The notes beneath the pieces were generated by a model, which had not been told where the DNA came from, did not search any database, and saw only the letters and a list, made by a program, of their open reading frames with translations. A program made the translations under genes and the position numbers. 64,000 nucleotides of DNA from Planctomycetota bacterium (lineage in GTDB: Bacteria > Planctomycetota > SZUA-567 > H5-PLA8): the NCBI GenBank assembly GCA_016200135.1, contig JACQFI010000050.1:1-64000 (forward strand), in the 5' to 3' direction. Of this stretch, positions 31,678-42,250 are shown piece by piece. Within the stretch, counting starts at the first letter, position 1, and each line of letters opens with the position of its first letter.

Positions 31678-33921
31678 ATGAGAAAATTTCATCTGAATGC
31701 CCACACGAGTCTGGCGGTGGCAGCGGTTGCGCTTACGGGCGCGTTGCTGCCACGGAGCGCCACGGGACAAGAGGAAGGCGAGGACGGCAGCTGGGCCTTC
31801 CGCCCGGCGAAGGACACGTTCAGCGCCGACGCGCTGCTGGACCTGCGCAACCTGAACGAGAAAGAGGCGGGCGAGTCCGGCTTCGTGACACGCTCGAAGG
31901 ACGGCAACGACTTCGTGCTTGGCAACGGCAAGCCGGCGCGCTTCTGGGCGCTCAACGACGGCGCGAACGCGCGCGGCAAGGTGGACCTGGCGCGGCATGC
32001 GCGCTTCATCGCCAAGCGCGGCATCAACATGATCCGGCTGCACACCGACATCACCACCGGCAGCAGCCTGACGGAAATCAACGCGAAGGAACGCGACAAC
32101 TTCTGGAAGGCGGTCGCGGCGTTCAAGAAGGAAGGCATCTACGTGACGTACTCGCCCTACTGGGCGGGCGCGGCGCACATCAAGCCGTCGCTGGGGTATC
32201 TCGACGACGGCGGCAATAAGAACTGGGGCCTGCTCTTCTTCGACAAGAAGCTGCAGGAGGCCTACAAGGGCTGGATGAAGCAGGTGCTCACCGAGAAGAA
32301 CCCGTATACCGGCATCCCACTCGCGCAGGACCCGGCGTTGGCGATCATCCAGATTCAGAACGAGGACTCGCTGCTCTTCTACACGGCGCAGGGCATCAAG
32401 GGCCCGGCGAAGACGGAACTGCGCAAGCAGTTCGCGGAGTGGCTCAAGAAGAAGTACGGCTCGCTGGAGAAGGCCAAGACGGCGTGGAACGGCGCCGCGA
32501 TTCCGGCCGACCAGGACAAGCCGGACGATTTCGAGAACGGAGAAGCCGCGCTGTGCATCGTCTGGGAACTGACGCAGCGGCGCAACGGGCCGGACTTCCA
32601 GAAACGTGTCTCGGACCAGATGCAGTTCATCACGGAAACGATGTACACCTTCAATAAAACGATCGGCGACTACCTGAAGAACGATTTGGGCTGCAAGCAG
32701 CTCGTGAACGCGGGCAACTGGCGCACGGCGGACAACGTGATCCAACTCGACACGGAACGCTGGTCGTACTCCGCCAACGAAGTGATGGCCGTGAACCGGT
32801 ATTACGGTGGCGAACACACCGGGAAGAACAACGGCTGGGCGATCGTGAACGGCGACACGTTCACCGACGAGAGCGCCCTGTTCAACCCGCGCGCGATTCC
32901 GGTCACGCTCAAGCAGCCCGAAGGCTTCCCGATCATGATCACGGAGAGTTCCTGGGTGCCGCCGCAGGGCTACCAGGCGGAAGGGCCGTTCCTGATCTCC
33001 TCCTACCAATCGCTAAATGGGGTGGACGCGTACTTCTGGTTCGCGACGGGCGAAGAGGACTGGCGTCATCCGGGCTCGGCGAACGGATTCCTGCCCTCCG
33101 AGGGTAAATGGGTCTGCGCGACGCCGATGCTCATGGGCCAGTGGCCCGCGACGGCCCTACTCTACCGCAAGAGCTACGTAAGACAGGGCGAGCCCGCGGT
33201 CCGCGAGGAACGCACGCTCGACGACCTCTGGCAGCGCAAGATGCCCATCATCGCCGAAGACGCCGGCTACGACCCGAACCGCGACAAGGACAGCCTCTCC
33301 AAGGAGTCCAACATCAAGGACGGCGTGAACCCGCTCGCGTACCTCGCCGGCCCCGTGACGGTGAAGTACGGCGGCGACCCGGCCAAGTCCACCGTCGCCG
33401 GACTCACCAAGCTCATCGACGAAGGCAAGCGGACGGTGCGCTCGCTCACGAACGAGCTCGAGCTGGACTACGGCAAGGGCATCTGCACGCTCTCCGCGCC
33501 CAAAGCCCAGGGCGTGACGGGCTTCCTCAAGAAGGCGGGCGGGACGTTCAAGCTGCCGGACTTGGAGATCGCATCCGGCAACGAGTACGCCGCCGTGCTG
33601 GCGGTCTCGATGGACGAGAAGGACCTGAAGAACTCGGAGAAGATTCTCGTGCAGGCCGGCACGACCGAACGGCCCACGGGCTGGAAGACGGAGCCGTGCA
33701 AGGTGGGCAAGAAAGACGGCGAGCGCATCGTGAGCTTCGGCAAGGCGCCGTGGCAGATCGTAAACGCGGACGTGACGGTCACCGTCCGGAACGCCGCGCT
33801 TAAGACGGCGGTGGTGCTCGACCCGAACGGCATGTCCGTGAAGGAGATCCCGCTTGAAGACGCGGGCGGCGGCAAGCGCTTTAAGTTCCCCGCGGACGCG
33901 CTGTATGTTGTGCTGAAGTAG
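31678..33921 (+). CDS. Secreted GH-A clan glycoside hydrolase-like protein
   Basis: 747 residues with a signal peptide (MRKFHLNAHTSLAVAAVALT, cleavage near SATG-Q). The first 450 residues resemble a GH-A (beta/alpha)8 barrel: GKPARFWALNDGAN at the entry, IAKRGINMIRLHTDI, then AIIQIQNEDSL with the Asn-Glu acid/base pair, and PIMITESSWVPP with a candidate nucleophile Glu. The C-terminal part is beta-rich and looks like accessory sandwich domains. The substrate is probably a plant or algal polysaccharide or host glycan, not determinable here. A 20-bp palindrome in the upstream gap suggests repressor control. Confidence 0.75.
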   Translation: MRKFHLNAHTSLAVAAVALTGALLPRSATGQEEGEDGSWAFRPAKDTFSADALLDLRNLNEKEAGESGFVTRSKDGNDFVLGNGKPARFWALNDGANARGKVDLARHARFIAKRGINMIRLHTDITTGSSLTEINAKERDNFWKAVAAFKKEGIYVTYSPYWAGAAHIKPSLGYLDDGGNKNWGLLFFDKKLQEAYKGWMKQVLTEKNPYTGIPLAQDPALAIIQIQNEDSLLFYTAQGIKGPAKTELRKQFAEWLKKKYGSLEKAKTAWNGAAIPADQDKPDDFENGEAALCIVWELTQRRNGPDFQKRVSDQMQFITETMYTFNKTIGDYLKNDLGCKQLVNAGNWRTADNVIQLDTERWSYSANEVMAVNRYYGGEHTGKNNGWAIVNGDTFTDESALFNPRAIPVTLKQPEGFPIMITESSWVPPQGYQAEGPFLISSYQSLNGVDAYFWFATGEEDWRHPGSANGFLPSEGKWVCATPMLMGQWPATALLYRKSYVRQGEPAVREERTLDDLWQRKMPIIAEDAGYDPNRDKDSLSKESNIKDGVNPLAYLAGPVTVKYGGDPAKSTVAGLTKLIDEGKRTVRSLTNELELDYGKGICTLSAPKAQGVTGFLKKAGGTFKLPDLEIASGNEYAAVLAVSMDEKDLKNSEKILVQAGTTERPTGWKTEPCKVGKKDGERIVSFGKAPWQIVNADVTVTVRNAALKTAVVLDPNGMSVKEIPLEDAGGGKRFKFPADALYVVLK

Positions 33922-34030
33922 CGTAGCGCAGGCTTTCCACGATCTGAACTCTTTTCAAATGCTGCGCTAACCGAGCCTCCTATCATGGCGGTAGCGGGCG
34001 CATTCAGCCCGGAACCTTCGAGGGCTGCGC

Positions 34031-35593
34031 ATGCGCTCCATCCTGACCGTATTTGTCCTGTTTGGGTTCGCTGCCGCTGGGCTTACGGGCGCGGAGAAAG
34101 CCGAGCACGTCGTGGTCGTGATCTGGGACGGCCTGCGCCCGGACTCGATGAGCGAGCAGCACACGCCGAACCTCTACAAACTGGCGGCCCGCGGCGCTTT
34201 CTTCTCGCGCAACCACTCGTCTCTGCTTACGTCCACGGAAGTGAACGGGACCGTGATCGCGACAGGCTGCTATCCGGCGCATTCGACCGTGATCGCCAAC
34301 GTCGAGTACCGGGCCGAGATCGACGCGCTGAAGACCTTCGCGACGGAAGACCTGGAGACGATCCGCAAAGTCGATGGCGCGAGCCAGGGCAAGTATTTGC
34401 GCGCGGCCACGCTGGCCGAGATCCTGCGCGGCGCGAAACGCACCACGGCCGTCGCCGGCACCAAACCCGTGGCGCTGCTGCTGGACCGCGCCGAGCGCTC
34501 CGACTCCGCGGGCGCGGCCGGCGGGTACACGGTCTTCGAGAGCCGCACGCTCCCTGCCTCGCTGGCCAAACAGCTCGCGGCGGACTTAGGCCCGTTCCCG
34601 CCGCCGGCGGATGCGACCAAAGAAGCGAACCGGGAGGAGGACCTCTGGACCACCCGGGCCTTCCTCGAAAAACTGTGCGGGGAGAAGCTGCCCGACTTTT
34701 CCATGCTCTGGCTGAGCGAGGTCGATTTCGCGCAGCACGGCGCGGGCCCGGGTTCGGCGCCGGCGCTGGCGGGCCTGAAGAGCAGCGACGACTGCCTCGG
34801 TTTGGTGCTGAAAAAACTGGAGGACCGCGGCCTGCTGGACAAGACCGATGTGTTCGTGGTCTCGGACCACGGTTTCTCGACGATCATGGGCACCGTCGGC
34901 ATGACCGAAGCGCTGGCGGGCGAGGGATTCAAGGCGAGCAAGGAGTTCAAAGCCGCGCCGCAGAAAGGGGAGATTCTGGTGATCGGCCAGGGCGGCTCGG
35001 TCTGCTTTTACGTCACCGGCCACGATAAGGAAGTCGTCGAGAAGCTGGTCGCGTTCCTGCAACAGCAGTACTGCGCGAGCGCGGTCTTCACGCGCGAGCC
35101 GGCGAAGGGCGCGTTCCCGCTGAGCGCCGTGCACCTGGATTCGCCCGCCGCGCCGGACGTAGTGCTCGGCCTCAAGTGGAATGCCGGGAAGAGCGTCACC
35201 GGCATGCCGGGCATGCTGCTGTCGGAGGGCTCGAAGCGCAAGCCGGGCCAGGGCACACACGCCAGCTTCAGCGCCTTCGACATCCACAACACGCTGATCG
35301 CCGCGGGACCCGATTTCAAGAAGGGCTACGTGGACGAGTTTCCCACGGGCAACGTGGATGTCGCGCCGACGGTGCTCGCGATCTTCGGCGTCGAACCGCC
35401 CGCGCCGATGGACGGCCGCGTGCTCGGCGAGGCGCTCGTTTTCGGCGAAACGCCGAAAGGCGCGCCGGAGTCGGCCACGCAGAACGCCGAGTGCGAGCAC
35501 GAGAAGTCGGTCTGGAAGCAGTTCCTGAAGTCGGTGAAGTTTGCGGACCGAACGTATATCGAAGAAGCCGGCGGCTCGAGCACGGTCAAATAG
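34031..35593 (+). CDS. Secreted type I phosphodiesterase / alkaline phosphatase superfamily protein
   Basis: 520 residues, signal peptide in residues 1-20. The AP-superfamily metal motif VVIWDGLRPDSM comes first, then a Thr/Ser nucleophile region (SSLLTSTEVNGTVIATG) with CYPAHST, the later metal-binding WLSEVDFAQHGAGPG, VSDHGFSTIMG, and the C-terminal GTHASFSAFDIHNTLIAAGP. The order corresponds to nucleotide pyrophosphatase/phosphodiesterase-like enzymes that release phosphate groups from nucleotides, lipids or glycans outside the cell. It follows the glycosidase after 109 bp. Confidence 0.82.
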   Translation: MRSILTVFVLFGFAAAGLTGAEKAEHVVVVIWDGLRPDSMSEQHTPNLYKLAARGAFFSRNHSSLLTSTEVNGTVIATGCYPAHSTVIANVEYRAEIDALKTFATEDLETIRKVDGASQGKYLRAATLAEILRGAKRTTAVAGTKPVALLLDRAERSDSAGAAGGYTVFESRTLPASLAKQLAADLGPFPPPADATKEANREEDLWTTRAFLEKLCGEKLPDFSMLWLSEVDFAQHGAGPGSAPALAGLKSSDDCLGLVLKKLEDRGLLDKTDVFVVSDHGFSTIMGTVGMTEALAGEGFKASKEFKAAPQKGEILVIGQGGSVCFYVTGHDKEVVEKLVAFLQQQYCASAVFTREPAKGAFPLSAVHLDSPAAPDVVLGLKWNAGKSVTGMPGMLLSEGSKRKPGQGTHASFSAFDIHNTLIAAGPDFKKGYVDEFPTGNVDVAPTVLAIFGVEPPAPMDGRVLGEALVFGETPKGAPESATQNAECEHEKSVWKQFLKSVKFADRTYIEEAGGSSTVK

Positions 35594-35612
35594 CGCCTGC
35601 GCGCCGGCACGG

Positions 35613-36044
35613 CTATTCCTTCACGTCGCGGGCAAGCGCCCAGGCGCCGTCGCTGGGGCGTTGAACCCAGCGCCCGCCCGCCTCTTCGGCCCGGCGTTTC
35701 TTGGCCGCGGCGGCGATGACCTTGGCCGCCTCCGAGTCTTTCAGCTTGTTCGCATTGGCGAGTTCGCGGTAGAGCGCGCCCCGGTCGTCGTTCTCGGCGT
35801 CGAGCAGATCGCGGACGGTCTTCTTATCGATCAGTTTCAAGCCTTCGAGCGTGCGGATCGCGAGCAGTCCGTCGCGCCCTTCGCCGATGTAGCCGAAGTC
35901 CTTGTACTCGGCGATCTTCTCGGCGCGCGTGGCCATGGCCTGCTTGAGCTTCACGATGGCGGGGTTGGCGATGTCGAGATCGAGATCCGCGGCGCGTGCT
36001 TCGGCCGTCAACGCGAACAGGATTAAGCAAAGCAGAATGCGCAT
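35613..36044 (-). CDS. ydbL: YdbL-like (DUF1318) periplasmic protein
   Basis: 143 residues from ATG 36044 with AGGAG eight bases upstream; signal peptide MRILLCLILFALTAEARA. The mature protein is helical with a conserved C-terminal block: RDLLDAENDDRGALYRELAN, then AAKVIAAAAKKRRAEEAGGR and the ending WVQRPSDGAW. This matches the E. coli YdbL pattern (short lysines, NxxRxxxYxxLA...GEYVQxxxGxW). It follows the YdbH-like gene by 26 bp on the same strand, as in the ydbH-ynbE-ydbL operon. No ynbE-like small lipoprotein gene fits between them. Confidence 0.75.
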   Translation of the reverse strand: MRILLCLILFALTAEARAADLDLDIANPAIVKLKQAMATRAEKIAEYKDFGYIGEGRDGLLAIRTLEGLKLIDKKTVRDLLDAENDDRGALYRELANANKLKDSEAAKVIAAAAKKRRAEEAGGRWVQRPSDGAWALARDVKE

Positions 36045-36070
36045 GGTGCTGGCTCCTGACGGGCTCTTCG

Positions 36071-39000
36071 TCACTCCGGCGTCTTGCTGAGCAGACTCAT
36101 GTGCCCGCGCAGGCGCTGGACGGCCTCGCGCCAAGGCATGGATGCGCCGGCGTCGCCGGGAACGTCCGGGCTGTAGGCGTTGCGGCCCTCGATGATCTTG
36201 TTCTCGGGCAGCTTCGGCTGCGGCCCGCGCAGGGTGCCGGCATCGAGGACGAAGCGCAGGCCGATGCGCTTGAGCGCGAATTTCATGGCCATGATGTCCG
36301 CCTCCGATTTGCCATACTTGCGCATGGCGTCTTCGACCATGGGCCGCGCAAGGAGGAGCGCGAGACGCCCGTCGTACTCGTCTTCGACCTCGGGCCGATG
36401 CTGCGTATCCAGGTCGAAGACGAAGGACTGGACGTCGTCGAGGCCGAAGCCGGTGGCCGTGAAGTCGGTAATGGAAAGGTCGGCGATGGCCTTGAGCCGC
36501 CCGAGTTGCTTATTCTGTCCCATGAACTGCAGCATCGACATGTGTTCGATCTTGAGCCACGCGCCCCAGACCGGCGCGGCCCCAAAGAGCCCGCGGGCGC
36601 GGAACCCGCCCGCGCGCAACGCACCCTGATAGAACGGCGCGCGCAGTTCGCCTTCGGTGGCGAGCGTCCACGAACCCAAAGGTCCGGACGTGCGCACGAG
36701 CGCGCTATTCACGAGCTTGCCGCTGAGGACGGTGTCGCCCAGGCCGCCGATCCCCCACCCTTCGGCCTTGGCCAGCAGATCGAGGCTGATGCCTTTGACG
36801 TTGAGGTCGAAGCGCACGGCCGGCTCCAGCGCCAGGAAATCGGTTAGGCGCAAGTTCTCGAGAACCATTTCGCCGCCGGGCACACTTACGGAGATGGGAT
36901 TCGCGAGCGCTACGGCGTTGGGCGTGGCGCTGACCGCGATGGGCTGCTGCCGAACGGAGAGCGGCGGCAGCGCGGCGGACGAGAGCGTGAGAGTACCGCG
37001 CTGTTCGCGCGGCCAGTCCGCCGGCCAGAGCCCGCGGAAGAACGTGAGCGGCAGCGGGCCATCCAGGTTCGCGACCTGCAGCTTGCGCTCGGCGCCGATC
37101 GAGAGCCCGACGCGGTTGAGGTTCAGCGTGGCGAGGATCGCGCTCTGCTCGCCGCTCCACTGGTTCTTCGCTTCCAGGCTGCACGCGCCCGAGACCTTGG
37201 CCTGCGCGAGCATGGGATGGCGCAGGCGCAGGTTGGCAACGCCGAGTTCGCGCATCGCCGCGGCCAAGTCGTAGACGCTGAGCCGCTGGGTCATCAGGCC
37301 CTCGCCCTTATAAAGAAAATCGCCGTCGAGCGGCGCCTGCATGGAGCCGTTCAGTTCGACGCGCGCGAGGTTTTCCAGATCGAAGAGCAGTTTGTCCACC
37401 TTCACGGTGGCGGCGTTCGCGGTTCGAGCGCTTCGCACCGCCACCTGCGCCTGCAGGGCGCGCTCGGGCAGCCCGGGAATGTAGAACTGCCCGCCCAGCA
37501 GGTCGTAGACCGTCTTGCCGTAGAGCCCCTGGATCACCGGACCGCCGACGAGTATCTGGTACTTGGTGAAGCGCGCGCCGAGATCGAGCATCGCGGCGCC
37601 GGCCTCGTCGAGACTGAAGTTAACCCGGAACGTGCCCTCCAAGTCGTCGGCCTCGCAGCGCGAGACCTCGTGCTCGAAGCTGCCGTTGCGCAGCGAGCCG
37701 CTGAGCGAGCCTTCCAATGGCCGGAGCGCATCCAAGGGGCCGGCCAGCGAGGCGAACTTAACCTGCCGGAGTTCCAGGCGCGCATCCTTCACGCCGCCGG
37801 CGAGCTTGAGGCCGGGAGGCAGGAAGGGCGCAAGGAGTTCCTTCCGCGCTTTCACCAGGTCGAGTTCCGGAACATTCAGAAGCAGCGAAGCGATCTCGCG
37901 CCGGGCGCAATCGATCAGCGCGTCATACGCAAAGTTCAGGCCGCCGGCCATATTGGTGGAGACTTTGCCGGTGACGCGGTATTGCTCCTGCCCCTTGGCC
38001 TGCGGTTCGGCCGTGACGGAACATTCGACGCCGTCGCGCCATTTGAGCGTCAGCGCGGCGTCGCGGGGCAGCGGTCCGGCGCCCAGCGTCGCGGTGGAAG
38101 TGAAGTCGAGGGGCTGAAACTTAAAGGTTTTGAGGCCCGACAGATCGGCCGATTCAATCGCGCCGGCCACGGTCAGTTTGCCCCCCTTCAGATTCAGGCG
38201 CGCCTTGCCGATGACGTTGCTTAATTTCTCGACGTTGGCACCGGCCACCTGAAAGTCGACGGCGAGGCTGTTGAGTTCCAGATCGCAGGCGAGGTCTCCC
38301 GAGGCCAGGTCGTACTCGCCGTTGGCGATGCGCACGTGGCCCTTCCACTGCAAGCCGTAGCCGTCCTTGAGGCCCGCGAAGCGCGCGAGTTCCGCCATCG
38401 GGATAAGCAGCGCGTCGAGCTTCACTTTGCGGACCGCGAGCTTTCCGTCCGGCCCTGGATCGGCGCTGAGGGAGACGCGCCCCGCGAACTGCGGATCGGC
38501 GGCCTCGCTAAGCGCGGCCGAGAGCGCCGCGGTCCGCAGTTGGCCCTGCTCGAAGCGGGCGACGGCCTTCAGCTCTCCATTGAAGCCGTTGGCCGGCAGG
38601 GGAATCGGCAGCGGCCAGCGGAGCAGTTCGAATCCGCGCAGCGCGATGCCCTCGAGCGTGAGCGTCGTGGCTCCGCCCGCCTCGGCCGCGGTCACCTTCA
38701 GATCGCGCGCCGCAACGGTTCCCTTTGCGAGCACGGGCAGCTCGCCCAGCGCCGGCGCGGGGCGGGATAGATCGAACTGCTGTCCGGCAAGCCGGCGTCC
38801 GAGGTCGGTCTCGAAGAGGCGCGCGAGGTCGAACTGGATGTTCTCGAGCTTGCCCTGCCTGAGAATCTCCAGGAGCTCGAGGCGCTCCGTCTGCCACGCG
38901 GCATCGGCCGAGAGCGTCGCCTGGCCCACCTCGCCGAGCTTGAACGTGGCGCCGGAAATCTTGGCGCTGCGCGCGGTGAGTTCGGCGCGGCCCTTCACAT

Positions 39001-40297
39001 CCAGCGGCGGAAGCCGGCCCAGGCCGGGAAAACCCACGCGCACGCCTTCGGCGCGCAGGTCCGCGGCCAACTTGAGCGCCTGTATATCCGCGGAGAGCGG
39101 CAGGACGGCCTCGGCGTTCTCGAGCACGGCTTCGCCGTCGGTGGCCAGGTCGACGCCGAAAAGCCGCGGCGCGAAGAGCCCGCGCAGCGCATCAAGATTC
39201 GCCCGGGCAGAAGCTTTTTGTATGCGGATAAAGGGCGCTCCCGCTGTCTCGGACTTCAGGACCAGTTCCAGATTGCCTGAAGCCTGCCCGAGGCCCTCGG
39301 CGTGGATGCGCAGGTCCTCGATGGGCGGCAGCGCCGCCAAATCGCCTTGCGTGCTGCCCTGGAGTCCGAACTCCTGGCGCGCGCATTCGAGCGCGAGACC
39401 GTCGCTCAGCTTCCAACGGAATGAGTTCAGGCCCAAGGTTGCGTTGAAGGTCCCCTTCCCGGGCTTCTGGCCGTCCTCGGCCGCTTCGAGCTGAGAGTCC
39501 AAGCGCAGGGTAAGTTGGCCCGCGATGCCGCTCGCCGGGGGCAGGGCGTCCGTAAGGTCTTTATCGAGAGCAACGGCGAGTCGCAGGCTCCCGCGCCGCG
39601 CCGGACCAGGGCCGAGCAGAAAATCGCCGCGTACTTCAGCGCCCGAAGGCAGCTTGGCCTTGAGCGTAACCGGCGCGGGCAGCGGCGGGTCCGGGCGCGA
39701 GAGCGTGATGTCCACGCCCTCGAACGCCACACCGCGGCCCGGCGCCCACTGGAGCTTAAGCGTCCCATCGTGAAACAAGGCCTGTTCGAGCTTGTACTCG
39801 GACGGTTTAGCCGCTTGTTGGAATTGGAGGTTCCAAGCGTTGCGTTCGCTGCGCAGGATCTGAATGACGGGCTTTTCCACGGTGACGCCGCGGATGCGCT
39901 TGTCCAGCAGCGCGGACCAGGGGCTCCATTCGATTTTAAGCGCGTCCGCGTGAAGAACGGGAGCTTTAAAGCCGCTGGCCGGCGGAATGGAAAGATTCTC
40001 GGCGCTCAGCGCATCGAAACCTTCGACGCTCACTTTGCCCACGCTGGCGCCGGGCCCGAGCGCGTCTTCCATAGCGCCCTTTACCGCACGGTCCAGATAG
40101 CCGAGCTTCACGTAAATATAAAAGCCGAGGAAGACGAGCAGTGGAACGAGGAGGAGAATGGAAAGAACCACCAGCGCGCCAAACCAGGGTCCGCGCCGGC
40201 GTTTCTTGGGCTCGGGTTTGGAAAACCAATTCTGCGCCGGCGGCTTGGGCAGGTCCATCTGCGTGGGCGCTTGGGAATCGGAGGTATTCTCGGGCAC
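36071..40297 (-). CDS. ydbH: YdbH-like AsmA-superfamily envelope protein
   Basis: 1,408 residues, much longer than E. coli YdbH (about 880). A Pro-rich cytoplasmic start is followed by one N-terminal transmembrane helix (about residues 37-60, VVLSILLLVPLLVFLGFYIY), then a very long periplasmic part rich in short beta-strand repeats (VKLDALLIPMAELARFAG, LRLRHPMLAQAKVSGACSL). This is the AsmA/TamB/YhdP/YdbH layout of a bridge carrying phospholipid across the periplasm. Identity as YdbH rather than another AsmA-like protein rests on the C-terminal dicarboxylate-transport-type region and the adjacent ydbL. It implies an outer membrane. Confidence 0.72.
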   Translation of the reverse strand: MPENTSDSQAPTQMDLPKPPAQNWFSKPEPKKRRRGPWFGALVVLSILLLVPLLVFLGFYIYVKLGYLDRAVKGAMEDALGPGASVGKVSVEGFDALSAENLSIPPASGFKAPVLHADALKIEWSPWSALLDKRIRGVTVEKPVIQILRSERNAWNLQFQQAAKPSEYKLEQALFHDGTLKLQWAPGRGVAFEGVDITLSRPDPPLPAPVTLKAKLPSGAEVRGDFLLGPGPARRGSLRLAVALDKDLTDALPPASGIAGQLTLRLDSQLEAAEDGQKPGKGTFNATLGLNSFRWKLSDGLALECARQEFGLQGSTQGDLAALPPIEDLRIHAEGLGQASGNLELVLKSETAGAPFIRIQKASARANLDALRGLFAPRLFGVDLATDGEAVLENAEAVLPLSADIQALKLAADLRAEGVRVGFPGLGRLPPLDVKGRAELTARSAKISGATFKLGEVGQATLSADAAWQTERLELLEILRQGKLENIQFDLARLFETDLGRRLAGQQFDLSRPAPALGELPVLAKGTVAARDLKVTAAEAGGATTLTLEGIALRGFELLRWPLPIPLPANGFNGELKAVARFEQGQLRTAALSAALSEAADPQFAGRVSLSADPGPDGKLAVRKVKLDALLIPMAELARFAGLKDGYGLQWKGHVRIANGEYDLASGDLACDLELNSLAVDFQVAGANVEKLSNVIGKARLNLKGGKLTVAGAIESADLSGLKTFKFQPLDFTSTATLGAGPLPRDAALTLKWRDGVECSVTAEPQAKGQEQYRVTGKVSTNMAGGLNFAYDALIDCARREIASLLLNVPELDLVKARKELLAPFLPPGLKLAGGVKDARLELRQVKFASLAGPLDALRPLEGSLSGSLRNGSFEHEVSRCEADDLEGTFRVNFSLDEAGAAMLDLGARFTKYQILVGGPVIQGLYGKTVYDLLGGQFYIPGLPERALQAQVAVRSARTANAATVKVDKLLFDLENLARVELNGSMQAPLDGDFLYKGEGLMTQRLSVYDLAAAMRELGVANLRLRHPMLAQAKVSGACSLEAKNQWSGEQSAILATLNLNRVGLSIGAERKLQVANLDGPLPLTFFRGLWPADWPREQRGTLTLSSAALPPLSVRQQPIAVSATPNAVALANPISVSVPGGEMVLENLRLTDFLALEPAVRFDLNVKGISLDLLAKAEGWGIGGLGDTVLSGKLVNSALVRTSGPLGSWTLATEGELRAPFYQGALRAGGFRARGLFGAAPVWGAWLKIEHMSMLQFMGQNKQLGRLKAIADLSITDFTATGFGLDDVQSFVFDLDTQHRPEVEDEYDGRLALLLARPMVEDAMRKYGKSEADIMAMKFALKRIGLRFVLDAGTLRGPQPKLPENKIIEGRNAYSPDVPGDAGASMPWREAVQRLRGHMSLLSKTPE

Positions 40298-40421
40298 GCA
40301 CGCCCCTCGCCGCGGCCATGTGGCTGACGATCCAATTGGACGAGGGCTTTATACCAGAATTTCCGCCGGAGCGCCCGCGCACGTTAGCAGTGGGCGCGCC
40401 ACGCGTTTGCCGGAGGCCGAA

Positions 40422-42250
40422 TTACTTGGATGCGCCGGGCTGCTCCGCCGGTTTCAATTCGAAGCAGGCCATCTCTTCGCCGTTGCGGACGAAGAGCTTT
40501 CCGTGCGCGAGCACCGGATGGTTCCAGGTCTTGCCCTGAAGCGCCTGGAAGCGGGCGATTTCGTGGCAGCCGTCCGGCTTGGCTTCGACGAGCGCCACCG
40601 CGCCTTTCTCGGTGAGCACCAGCAGCAGACCCTGATCGGCGAGGAGCAGGATCTGCCCGTTCCCATAGCCCTGGACGTGCCACTTTTCCTTGCCGTCGGA
40701 GGCGCTCACGCAGGCGAGGAAATTGGCGTTGAAACCGAATAGGCAGCCTGCATGCGCCACCGAGTCGTTGTAGTAGGGACTCAAGCCGCGCGAGGACCAG
40801 ACTTCCTTGGCGGTCCAGGCGCCGTTCTCCTGAGCAACGTGAACGCGCTTGATCCCCATGCCGAAGCCGGTGCCGATGACCAAATCGCCGTCTTCGAGCA
40901 CGGTGGGCTGAACGACGCGGGCCATTTCATCTTTGAGCAACCATTCGAAGTTCCAGAGGACTTTGCCGCTTGCGGGCTCAAAGCCCGTCAGGCCGAACTC
41001 GGTGGAGATCAGGATCTGTTCGTTTTCGCCGATTTTGGCCAGTTGCGTCGAACAGTAGGTGACACGTCCCTTGCCGCTCGACCAGAGCAATTTTCCCGTG
41101 GCCGCGTCGTAGCCGAGCATGGCCTTGCCTTCCTCGCCGCCGGGGAAGACCGTAACGACGCCCGCCGCTACCAGCGGCGAAGAGCAGAAACCCCACACAG
41201 GAACCTTGGTCCCCGAATCGGCGGCGATATCCTGGGTCCAGACGGCTTTTCCGGTCTGCGCGTCGAGAGCGTTCAACTTGCCCGCGGCGCCGAGGACGAA
41301 GAGTTTGCCCTCGTGAAAGGTGGGCGTGGCGCGGGGGCCGGGGCCGGCGATGATCTCGGTGAAGCGCGCCTTGTCCGTGTGCGCCCAGAGCTGGGCGCCC
41401 GTGCCGGCATCGTAGCAGACGACCGCCTCTTCCTCGCCCCACTGTTCCTGCGTGAAGATACGGCCGCCGAGCGCGCAGAAGGACGACCAGCCCGGCCCGA
41501 CGCGCTTGCGCCAGAGTTCCTTGGGCGGCTGCGCCTGCCAGTTCGTGTCGATCCGTACGCCGGCCAGTTTGCTGTCGCGCCCGGCGCCGCGGAAGGCCGG
41601 CCAATCGCCCGGCTGCAACGCCAGCGGCGGCGCGGTTGCGGCGGCGGGCTCAGGAGATTTCGCGGGCTGATCCTTTGCGCGCGCGGCCAAGAAGGCGGCT
41701 TCCTTCGTGGGCGTCCAGCGCCAGCTCATCTCGGCGGAAAAGCTGCCGTCGACGCCGTCGAACCGATAAAGCGCCAGATAGCCCCAGCAGAGCACGAAGA
41801 CGGCGAGCAACCCGGCGCGCCGGACCGGCCAGGCCAGTCTTCCGGTCAGGCGCAGCCAGAGCACCCACGCCGTGACGACCACCGGAAGCGCGTCCATGAG
41901 CAGCGCCATGACCTGGACCGTGGGGTCGTAGAGCTGGTACTCGGCGACACCAGCGCGATGCAGGCGGCCCACACCAGCAGCCGGTCCTTCCAGCTCACGC
42001 GGCTGAAGAAGAGCCACCAGAGGGAAAGCAGCAGCGCGCCGATCATGGGGCCCCACATCATGCCCATGAATTGCGTAATGGTTCCGGGCGCGAATTTGCC
42101 CGGCAGGATGCAGATCAGCCATTGCAGGATGACGATCGCGATCGCGGGCCAGAAGCGGATGTTGGGCTCCGCGTGCGCCTTGGCCTTGGACGAGGCGGCG
42201 GCATCGCCGGGCAAGGCAGCCGCGGTCAACGGTGCGTCCATGCTGCTCAT
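40422..42250 (-). CDS. Membrane-anchored PQQ-like beta-propeller protein with an internal frameshift
   Basis: One gene broken across two reading frames. From ATG 42250 (AGGAGT upstream) the N-terminal part reads RFWPAIAIVILQWLICILPG with further membrane helices to about 41,955. The other frame continues AEYQLYDPTVQVMALLMDAL and three to four helices, then the beta-propeller from about 41,620 with PQQ-type motifs (GDWPAFRGAGRDSKL, DAQTGKAVWTQDI, DAATGKLLWSS). One missing base around 41,945-41,952 explains the break. Such proteins are common in Planctomycetes and relatives, with a propeller outside the membrane and unknown ligand. It is downstream of a lone 183-bp gap from the LarA-like gene. 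Confidence 0.75.

Noticed and set aside
36044..36071. A small ynbE-like gene between ydbH and ydbL
   Set aside because: The gap is 26 bp, too short for any lipoprotein gene.
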